A DNA stretch of 64,000 nt from Chaetoceros tenuissimus. Its lineage: Eukaryota > Bacillariophyta > Thalassiosirophyceae > Chaetocerotales > Chaetocerotaceae. The translations under genes and the position numbers were made by a program. The notes beneath the pieces were generated by a model that had not been told where the DNA came from, did not search any database, and saw nothing but the letters and a program-made list of their open reading frames with translations. The DNA lies in NCBI GenBank assembly GCA_021927905.1, contig BLLK01000058.1:434001-498000 (forward strand), in the 5' to 3' direction. How positions within the stretch are numbered: position 1 is the first letter of the stretch; every line of letters begins with the position of its first letter. Shown one piece after another: positions 11,798-22,800 of this stretch.

Positions 11798-12353
11798 CTA
11801 TTTCAATTCTGCAACCTTTGCTCTCAAGATTTGCTCAGAAGCTCCAGAAAATTCATGTACCTTGTCTCCACCCTTGTAGAACTGGAATGTAGGCATAGCA
11901 CTGATTCCACATGCAGAAGCAACATCATCCGCCTCATCAACGTCTACCTTTACAAAAACAACATCTGGATTTTCTTCTGCCATCTCTTCAAAAATTGGTG
12001 CAATCTTTTGAAGAGAAGAAAATGGTTGTTAAAAAAGAGATGGAAGGTCATGCATGCGAAGATACAAACTAAAGAACACCGTTGGATGTTCTATGGAAGA
12101 AGACCGACATTTCACTTAAAATAGGCACAAACGAACAAACAAAGCAGCGTTACTTTCTTACCATTCTACATGGTGGACACCTTCAAATATAAGGAAGAGA
12201 AGTAATGATTGTTAGAAGAATGGTTTCATCAACGGTTCAAACGAACAGTCCACTGAGAACTTACCAAGAAGCTGTGAAATCAATCACGATGAGTTTAGTC
12301 TCGTTCCCAACGAGCATGTCAAAGTCAGCCTTATTCTTGAGGTATTGAACCAT
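11798..12353 (-). CDS. Cytosolic-type thioredoxin with three exons, WCPPC active site
   Basis: Thioredoxins reduce protein disulfides with a CxxC dithiol. Three exons join without frame problems: 12353-12265 (MVQYLKNKADFDMLVG to DFTAS plus two bases), a 19-nt exon 12180-12162, and 12004-11798. The 19-nt exon alone supplies WCPPCRM, the redox centre. Exon 3 gives IAPIFEEMAEENPDVVFVKV, then the cis-Pro motif ISAMPTFQFYKGG and the C-terminal helix. All introns have GTAAG donors and AG acceptors. The product is 104 residues, the normal length, with no presequence, so cytosolic (h-like). The usual CGPC is CPPC here, a variant known in some thioredoxins h. The gene is convergent with the proteasome-like gene. 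Confidence 0.93.
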
Positions 12354-12944
12354 TTTTGTATTTGATTTGTATTGTATGAAGTCTATTGGATTAATTTATA
12401 ATGGAACAACAAGTTGTGTCTGATAGATATGATTTTTCAAGAGCCATAGACCCATGATTTTTCTGATGGCGTTCCTTGATGTTCTCAGAAGACGGATAAG
12501 AATAGCTAGGCACAATGCTACATAGAAGCTGCAATCATGTAGTAGTAGACGCGACTCCCTCGACTCCTCTGCTGAATAAAAAGGAAATACTCATAGTTCT
12601 GTAGAAAACAGCTGTTCAAATACACACGAATACCTTACGGTAGGTAGTTTCATTTTCTAGTAAGGTCCAGTTTGGTAAAGACTTGAGACTAGATATTATC
12701 AATATTACAATATGTAATAAGATAAAAAGGATCCAACAAAAAAAAGGGTCTATAATAGAAACGAAAGGGCAAGGAAGAGTAAGGTTGGACAAGGAAAAAT
12801 ATTTTTCATTTCTTTCCAAATCCACCCTCTCATGAGTACAACATGCTATGCATAACATTGGTCACTATGTACAAAAATTGAATTATTAATTATTATTAGA
12901 AAAAGTCGTATTGCTTTTGTCAAACTAAGCATTTGACATCATCG
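12354..12944. other. Upstream of thioredoxin / downstream of giant gene
   Basis: 591 bases with the thioredoxin promoter at the left and the 3' end of the giant minus-strand gene at the right. I see no further gene or repeat. Confidence 0.5.
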
Positions 12945-13817
12945 TTATAGCAACTCTCCATATAGGAATGTTACGTTGGATACTTTTGATACTGTGTTGT
13001 CTTGATTACTTTGGAAAAAGGTCATGTAGTTCCATTTTTCCTTCACAATTAGTTTTCCTAGAGGAATATCAATTTTCCTGGAAGTTGCCAATGCTTCACT
13101 ATCAAATACTTCAATGTCATGGAACCGCAATCCAACGTATTCATCATTTCCTCGAATTCTCATCTTACTCGCTTTCGTAAAAGGGATTTGATGATCTATT
13201 TTCTCTGAAAAGTTTTCCTTGAAAATGACTTGGAATTCATTTTCAAGATCATCGCCCGTAAAGATAACAGTGAATTCAGACATCTCCTTCGGTTTGTAAA
13301 TAACAAATTGTCGAATCAATTTTGTTTCGCCAAATTCGATTTCAATCCAATTTATTTCTTCCGCTAATGATTCAAAGCTCGTGTCTATATTTCCATCGAT
13401 TGCCTTTGAACAATCATTGGTTGGCGCAGAAGCAGAGCTTGAACATTTCCGGCCTAGCGCAACATTATACCGGGCAGACTTTGGTATGTATCGCTCAACT
13501 TTTGAATCGCTACCGAAAGGCTCACCTTTCCAAGTTGGTTCGTCTATATTCGAAAAATTAATACAGAAGGAGTCTGATGAATAGATATCCGCATTTTGTG
13601 AGAGACACAAGGCAACATATTGCTTGACAGAAGTCACCTCAAAGCTCATTTTACAATATATAATGTCTATAAAATATGTTTTTGAAAAGCGATATGTATG
13701 CTGAGTTGTGCCATGCATATATAAAGACCTTTCGTTTACTAATGTTCCTCCGTACTCCTCTTCTGGTTTTCTTATTAGGTGAAGGGACGCATAGAAGGGC
13801 TTATTTGATGTTGCAAG
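12945..13817 (-). other. Terminal exon: unnamed beta module with an inserted discoidin domain
   Basis: The module starts GGTLVNERSLYMHGTTQHTY, runs to DSFCINFSN, is interrupted by a discoidin-like domain (NVALGRKCSSSASAPTNDCS, KAIDGNIDTSFES, IEIEFGETKLIRQFVIYK; about 13465-13095), then resumes KIDIPLGKLIVKEKWNYMTF to the stop. The insertion point matches that in the exon at 17485-18471. No membrane anchor or GPI tail follows. Confidence 0.75.
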
Positions 13818-16800
13818 CTGATGCACAATAGTAAGTGCCTTTCAATAAGAGCGGAGCAAAACATGAGTAAATTGGGATAGTAGAAAGGCAATGATTCAGC
13901 AATACTTACATTTGAACACTTTGCATCACTATGAATTCTTGGTTCTATAAAACATTTATTTGATGATCCACTGTAGCATTTTATGCATGAATCAAATTCA
14001 GTGATGAACTTCCCACCATTGGAGGACATAAATCCATCTAAACATTCACAGGTTGCCGGGGCATTATTATTGCGAACGATAGTTCTGACTGGTTTTGAAT
14101 TCTCATCTCGACAAAGTCCGTTTTCTACCAACAATGATTCCACTGGTGCTTGGTGGAATTCTAACGATTTTATCAAAGTAAATTCTCTCCTTTCGTTGCT
14201 TGATCTTCCATAATTTGTTTGCCTAAACTGGATAAATTTAATTCCAATTTTCCGATCTATCAACTCCTCTCCAAGGTCGAAACCTAAAAATTCTTCAGTT
14301 CCAAACTTCAAATCAAAACACAGCGTAGGACATGTATTAATTATGCTGCTGTCTTGTGAAGGTAAAATACATACTTCTGATTGTATGCTTTGTCTAGAGG
14401 CGCCTACAATATGTAGACTGGTGAATTTCGTCACGTTTACAATGTTGGATAATTCGTAAGTGCTGATGACATTATCGAATAATTTCAGGGAATTATCCGG
14501 CTCCACAATTTCACCTCCTTGACCACTACTGCTTTTACGTGATGCAATTATTGGATTTGCGGTCGTCTCATGAGACATTACATTTAAGCTGCCAGATGAC
14601 TTACACATGTAATCTACACAGTAACCAGACGTGCATTCACTGAAGTGATCACATGCCTGAAAATCAAAATTTTCCATGGCATTTTTGACGCATTTATCAT
14701 ACTTATCTATGATTTTGCCATGGTTTGATGAAACATAACCTTCTCTACAAGCACAAAAATTTTGTGAATCCACTTCAATTTCCAATGAGTTTTCATCAAA
14801 ATCATTGCAGTTATTCTCTTCGATTTCTTTAATTCCTTGTTTCATGATGTTGAAACTGTCAACAATCAAGTGTGCTCGATTCCTATTCCTAGACGGTAAC
14901 TCTGTTTGAACGATGTACAGATATTCAATACTTCCATAGCGGTAGTTAAAGACTTCGCCTATCGAAATTGAAACGTTTTGGGACTCAAATGAAAGAATTT
15001 CTTTGCATCTTGTCTCGTACCATTCAGGTCTAATCAATGCTTCGTCTCTATTTTCGTAGAAGCAAATCTCCAATTTACCAGGATGTGAAATGTTCTCCAT
15101 CTGAAACTGAAGTATAGAGTATCTATCAAAAGCTATTGCTTCCTCGAACTTGTAGAATTTGCGTAAAGTACCATGGAGTGAAAGTTTCTCTGTGGAAGAG
15201 TCCATACTTACTCCTCCTCTTCCAACAATGATCTCGTCTGCGTATAAATCGTCTACAACTAGACTAGCATTAACTTTTTCTACCCCTTCACTTTCTGTTT
15301 GGATTGAAAATTCGAAATTCTATTCATTGCAGGTTGATTAGTGGCAGTGTAGCATTTATTTCTGCAAAAATTAAAGCAAAAATACTACTTACATTTGCTT
15401 TACACATTGAATTTTCACATATTCCTTGATCACATTCATCATCAGTTTCGCACTCATCTCCCTCAAAGAAGCATTTATTTGATCGGATGCATAGAATGCA
15501 TTGATCCATTTCGGACTGAATTCTTCCACCGTTGGACGACACGTAACCTAACTCGCACTCACAGGTGTCTCCCCCTTCATTAATGACTGCATGAGGGTCG
15601 ACGCATTTACCATTAACTATATGTTTCGGAATTCGATCTTGTTCAAATATAAGGTTTCTTAGTGTGAAAGGGACATCAAGATCACTCTCAGATTTCATCT
15701 CTTGCCAAAATCCGATATACTTGATGAAACAAGTTTTGTATTCGATCGCTTCTCCAACTTCTATCTCAACTATTCCATCACTATCACCAAATTGTATACA
15801 ACTTGAAGGTGAAAAATCAATCATCTCTTCTAGGTCCTCAAAGAGACAAATAGATAATTCTGCTTTATTGCTTTGTATAGTTGCTCTGAGCTTTGTAAAT
15901 CTATTGACCTCAAAGGACTCCGATAACTCAAACAATCTAAAAGTTGTTCTCATTATTTCGATTTGTGAGTTATCTACTATAAAAACTCCACCATCATTGT
16001 GCTCAATTGTAGTGTAATTATCAGATGAAAGGAGAGTCTTGAAGATAATTTCAGATGTTGAATCATCTCCATCAATGGATATTGTAAAGTTGGCCTAAAT
16101 TTTGATGAGTATAGCTCAGTATTAAAAGAGAAACGTCATAATATACACTTACCCTACTGGAACATTTATCAAAAGCGCAAATTTTACTTTTGCACTGTCC
16201 ATTGTTAGAACACAAATCACCATCAAGTAAGGATGTCAATGATATTGGCTCAGAGGATGGCAAAGAGGAAGGTAGTTCCGTAATAACAGGAGATTCTGTG
16301 GGACTCAATGTTGTTGGAAAAGAAGAAGGAGAGAACGACAAAGTTGGTGTATTAGTAGGGGGGAAGGAGATTGTTGGCCTCGCACTTGGAGATTTCGATG
16401 TAGTTGGATGTGTTGTGGGTGTCGCAGTTGGTCTTTGTCCACAACCTGCATCCTCTGGACAAAGTTCGCAACGATCATCAACGTCTATGAGAAATTGTCC
16501 TCCCGTCGGATTTGATGATCTGAAACCGGACATGCACCTACATTGAGCATCAAACATATTTCCATTTGTTCCAACTGACAGCGCATTATCTTTGCAATTT
16601 TTCTGGTACTGTTCATCAAAGTGGTATGAGACAAGAAGAGACAATATTTTGTACTGTTTCTATTCAAATAGAGACTTACCTGGAATGAAGTAAAATCTCC
16701 TTTTTCATCAACTACGTCTATCCGACCCGTTTGTTCGTTAATGGCGACACCACCTAGTCCCAACTTTCGTGTTTCTTCCAAACCGTATGCGATTTCGTCC

Positions 16801-19800
16801 AATTGCTTCCAAGATGATTCGCTGTTTCTGTAAAGTGTAATTGCACCAACCTTGTTGTCTTCATCATTCATAGCTTTAGGCGCAGTGACAGCAAGTGTGT
16901 TACCGCTATTGGAAAGGGCAACTTTCCATCCAAAAGTTTCCATTTTTTTGTTGGTAATTTTTTTCTGTGGAATGAAAGTTCCTTTGCTGCTTATATTGTA
17001 CGTGTACACAGCGTTTTCATTAGGGCTACCAATCACAGCCATCATAGAATCCTGTGTTATATCTACTCCGTTACCGAAACCTAACATCCAGACACGAGTA
17101 TCCAATACACGTGGTCCTATCTGACTAGAAAAGTCAACTAGTTTGACAATACCAACCTGCCCTCCCGATTCAAAACCTATGATTGCAATACCGTTATCAG
17201 ATATAGCCATACTCCTCACAGCTGCATTTTTCTCTGTGTATTCCAAGGCATTCTTCTGTTTACCATCTACCAAAACAACTACTGTGTCCGCTCGACTTTT
17301 GACCGCGATATACTCCTTACCTGCAGAGTTTGTTCTGAATTCAGCACCCTGTACATTGATTTTCTCCGAAGTTTCAATCAGCAACATTTCTTTAGATTGC
17401 TTTTTCATGAAACCAGATGTGAAGAAATATTAGGATTTATTTGCCAATATGAATTTTCAGTTTCTAGCAATTAAAATCTCTTACCTGAGCTTCTACGATG
17501 ATTGCTGGTTCATAAATGGTAATTTCATCGATCCTCACATACGCCATTTCAGGATTTTCGTTATCCTGTAGGAACCCGATTCTATTCACTTTCATCTCTT
17601 CATTGAAAGTAAATATTTCACCAATTGGTAAATCGAAGTCATATTTGAAACCAAAGACTTGGACCTCTGCTAAACACAAGATGCGAGGAGAATTCCCAGT
17701 AAGGGTTATTCTTAGCTTTTGACCTTCAACTTTTTCAGGTAAGGTAATTTCAATTTTTTTTGCATCACCAGATTCACCAGGCATAAATTGTTCCTGAACA
17801 GCCTTATCCTGTGAGTCATAAATTGTCACTTTAAAGTCAGATAGCGAATCGTCGTATTTATCCATTCTTTTGAAGATGACCAAGTTTCGTATCAAAACAA
17901 CACCCCCAAAATCGACTTGCCACCATGGCTGTGATTCTAATTTGGTCTCGGTAACAGTATTCAAATTTATAGCATCAATGGACAGCGTCTGATCCCCTAT
18001 CCTTCCATCTACTGCCAGAGAAGATATTGATTGCTTTTCAGTACTGGACTGAGAAGTTTTTTTCCCTAACGCAAAATTCTGGAGATTTCCTTTGAGAGAT
18101 TCGTGCTTAAAATTCACAAGGACATCATTCACATTAACTTCGAGTGACTGCTGGAAAAGTCCTACACAAGTGACGGCAGCGTCCTTAAAGGATTTCACAT
18201 GCTGTTCGTAGACACATAGTCCAACATTAATCTTTGATGTCAGCGGCATGAGATTTGTCAAAGTAAACTTGATTTTTGTATTCTTTGTCACCGAATAACC
18301 TTCTTTCATCTCAAAAGAAACCCGGGCGGTTCCGTGCAAATTCAAAATGTTTTCAGGGTTAATAATTACTCCTCCAGCACGTTCTGACTCTCCTGGCCAG
18401 GTTTTTGCACTAATCAGATTCATTAACACTTCTGTATTTTTTTTGTAGTCAGCATAAGTGATAGACAAAGGCTACAGAACAGGAATGTGAGGAAAAAATA
18501 TATGATATAGAAAGCTGGAAAAACAATGGACATACCTTCGACTTGCAGCCATAATCAGCAATGCAAGTAGCCTGTTCAAAAAAGCATTCTCTATCGGCTC
18601 TACAAATCCCACCTTCAAATAAAGCACGATCCATCGTCGGATATGAAGATGGAGCCTGAGACATTGTCGGTTTATCGGAAGGAACACCTGTCGGAGATTG
18701 GGAAGGATTTGAAGATGGCATTGAAGATGGATTTCCAGTAGGTTTATAGGATGGAAGCGAAGATAATGTTGGAGATGCAGTTGGAATGCCTGTGGGAGGA
18801 TGAGAAATAGAAGGAGAATTTGAAGTAAATTCATCAAATGTAGGTCTATTTGTTGGTTTCGAACTCGGCACCTGAGAAAGACTTGGCGTAGGTGATGGTC
18901 GTTTTGTTGGACGGTCACTTGGTAATGAGGATGGACTATCGGAAGGTTGCTGCGAAAAAGCTCGAGAAGGTTTTGACGACGGCATTAGACTAGGCAAATC
19001 TGATGGACGCAAACTTGGTTTCTCGGATTTTACCCAAGTTGGCAATTCACTTGGATCCATGGATGGCTCGATAGTTGGTAATTCACTTGGTTCAAGCGAA
19101 GGGGTGGTACTTGGTACATTAGAAGGAAGGCTGGAGGGATCTAAAGAAGGAAAAAATGAAGGTGATACACTCGGTAAGTCACTATGAAGAATCGAGGGTC
19201 CTGAAGATGGAAGTATACTTGGTTGGGACGATGGCACAAGACTAGGTTCGTGCGACGGAGCCAATGATGGAAGAAGAGAAGGCTGCAAGGAAGGGAGACG
19301 ACTTGTCTCTAATGATGGTAGCAATGAGGGCTTTAGAGATGGAAAAAGTGAAGGTTCTGAAGACGGAACAAGACTTGGCAAGCTGGAAGGTACTGAAGAC
19401 GGTCTGATGGATGGAATATCGCTAGGTACATCTTTGTTGAAGTGAAGGACAGAAGATCATTGGTTTGCGTTTTTACAAGAGAGTTACATTCATATCACGT
19501 ATCATTCATACATAACTTACCAGAAGGCAACGAAGACGGCAAACTCGACGGAATCATGGAAGGCTCAGTCGAAGGCAGGCGGCTTGGCCCATTAGACGGA
19601 AGCAAAGAAGGCTCGCTTGACGGAAGTGAAGATGGTTGATCAGATGGTACGTCTGACGGAATATCTGATGGCATCGATGACGGAAGTGAAGATGGTTGAT
19701 CAGATGGTACGTCTGACGGAATATCTGATGGCATCGATGACGGAAGTGAAGATGGTTGATCAGATGGTACGTCTGACGGAATATCTGATGGCATCGATGA

Positions 19801-22800
19801 CGGAACAGAACTTGGTTGATCAGATGGTACGTCTGACGGAATATCTGATGGCATCGATGACGGAACAGAACTTGGTTGATCAGATGGTACGTCTGACGGA
19901 ATATCTGATGGCAGCGATGACGGAACAGAACTTGGTTGATCAGATGGTACGTCTGACGGAATATCTGATGGCATCGATGACGGAACAGAACTTGGTTGAT
20001 CAGATGGTACGTCTGACGGAATATCTGATGGCATCGATGACGGAAGTGAAGATGGTTGATCAGATGGTACGTCTGACGGAATATCTGATGGAACAGAACT
20101 TGCAAAGTTGAAGGTTCTTCTGAAAAATGTTGAATTTCAACCACTGTTATGCCATACAGTTCCAAGTTTTGATTAAGATCGTTCAATGCATCTTCCATAT
20201 TTTTTGTTACGGTCAATGAATCAGGTAAGGCCACTGTCTCATTATTGTCAACAACGACATCAATCACTATGTGTACTTGATAATAATAATTGATCTCCTA
20301 ATATTCGTCTTTGAGTATTCTGGGAGGAAGAACAATCATCGTTTGTGACACTTGTTGATAATTCAAGAATGCTGTCTGTAAATTCTCCATTCAATCAACA
20401 TATTTCAATTGATTATTAAAAACATTTTTCTCATCTTCTTCAAGTCTCCATTAGTTGAATTGAAACATTTGCTTGAACATACTGTACAAACAACTGTTGT
20501 TGGGTCTTAACTTTGGTCCTGTTGGATTCTCAGATGGCATTAAAAGAAACAGATGGTTTGCAAAGAAGGCTCTAATGTGTTGATGGTGTAGAACTTGGTG
20601 ATGTAGATGGTTGCAGTGAGGGGATGATCAGACATACTAGGCTCGAAAGACAAGCTTGGTACTACTGAGGGAAGTTGAGATTTGCTAGGCTGAGATGATG
20701 GGAAAGAGCTTGGTAAAGTAGATGGAGTTAATGAAGGTTGGCTTGGAAGGAAGTTTGCTAGGTTGAGATGATGGCGTAAGAGACGGAAACTTGAAGGTTG
20801 TGTGGAAGGAAGTTTGCTGGGAAGCAAACTTGGCTGGTCTGAAGGTACATCAGATGGAATAGAAGTGAACTTGGTTGATCAGATGGTACGTCTGACGGAA
20901 TATCTGATGGCATCGATGACGGAAGCACACTTGGCTGATCAGATGGTACGTCTGACGGAATATCTGATGGCATCGATGACGGAAGCACACTTGGTTGATC
21001 AGATGGTACGTCTGACGGAATATCTGATGGCATCGATGACGGAAGTGAACTTGGTTGATCAGATGGTACGTCTGACGGAATATCTGATGGCATCGATGAC
21101 GGAAGCACACTTGGCTGATCAGATGGTACGTCTGACGGAATATCTGATGGCATCGATGACGGAAGCACACTTGGTTGATCAGATGGTACGTCTGACGGAA
21201 TATCTGATGGCATCGATGACGGAAGTGAACTTGGTTGATCAGATGGTACGTCTGACGGAATATCTGATGGCATCGATGACGGAAGCACACTTGGCTGATC
21301 AGATGGTACGTCTGACGGAATATCTGATGGCATCGATGACGGAAGCACACTTGGTTGATCAGATGGTACGTCTGACGGAATATCTGATGGCATCGATGAC
21401 GGAAGTGAACTTGGTTGATCAGATGGTACGTCTGACGGAATATCTGATGGCATCGATGACGGAAGCACACTTGGCTGATCAGATGGTACGTCTGACGGAA
21501 TATCTGATGGCATCGATGACGGAAGTGAAGATGGTTGATCAGATGGTACGTCTGACGGAATATCTGATGGCATCGATGACGGAACAGAACTTGGTTGATC
21601 AGATGGTACGTCTGACGGAATATCTGATGGCATCGATGACGGAAGTGAAGATGGTTGATCAGATGGTACGTCTGACGGAATATCTGATGGCATCGATGAC
21701 GGAAGTGAAGATGGTTGATCAGATGGTACGTCTGACGGAATATCTGATGGCATCGATGACGGAAGTGAAGATGGTTGATCAGAAGGTACGTCTGACGGAA
21801 AATCTGATGGCATCGATGACGGAACAGAACTTGGTTGATCAGATGGTACGTCTGACGGAATATCTGATGGCATCGATGACGGAAGCAAAGATGGTTGATC
21901 AGATGGTACGTCTGACGGAATATCTGATGGCATCGATGACGGAAGTGAAGATGGTTGATCAGATGGTACGTCTGACGGAATATCTGATGGTATCGATGAC
22001 GGAAGTGAAGATGGTTGATCAGATGGTACGTCTGACGGAATATCTGATGGCATCGATGACGGAAGTGAAGATGGTTGATCCAGATGGTGATCTGACGGAA
22101 TATCTGATGGCATCGATGACGGAACAAGAACTTAGTTGATCAGATGGTACGTCTGACTGGAATATCTGATGGCATCGATGACGGAAGTGAAGATGGTTTG
22201 ATCCAGATGGGTACGTCTGACGGAATATCTGATAGCATCGATGACGGAACAGAACTTGGTTGATCAGATGGTACGTCTGACGGAATATCTGATGGCATCG
22301 ATGACGGAACTGGGGCTTAAGTTGATACGTCCAGATGGTACGTCTGACGGAATGTCTGATGGCATCGATGACGGAACAGAACTTGGTTGATCAGATGGTA
22401 CGTCTGACGGAATATCTGATGGCATCGATGACGGAACAGAACTTGGTTGATCAGATGGTACGTCTGACGGAATATCTGATGGCATCGATGACGGAGCAGA
22501 ACTTGGTTGATCAGATGGTACGTCTGACGGAATATCTGATGGCATCGATGACGGAACAGAACTTGGTTGATCTGATGGTACGTCTGACGGAATATCTGAT
22601 GGCATCGATGACGGAACAGAACTTGGTTGATCTGATGGTACGTCTGACGGAATATCTGATGGCATCGATGACGGAAGTGAACTTGGTTGATCAGATGGTA
22701 CGTCTGACGGAATATCTGATGGCATCGATGACGGAAGTGAACTTGGTTGATCAGATGGTACGTCTGACGGAATATCTGATGGCATCGATGACGGAAGTGA

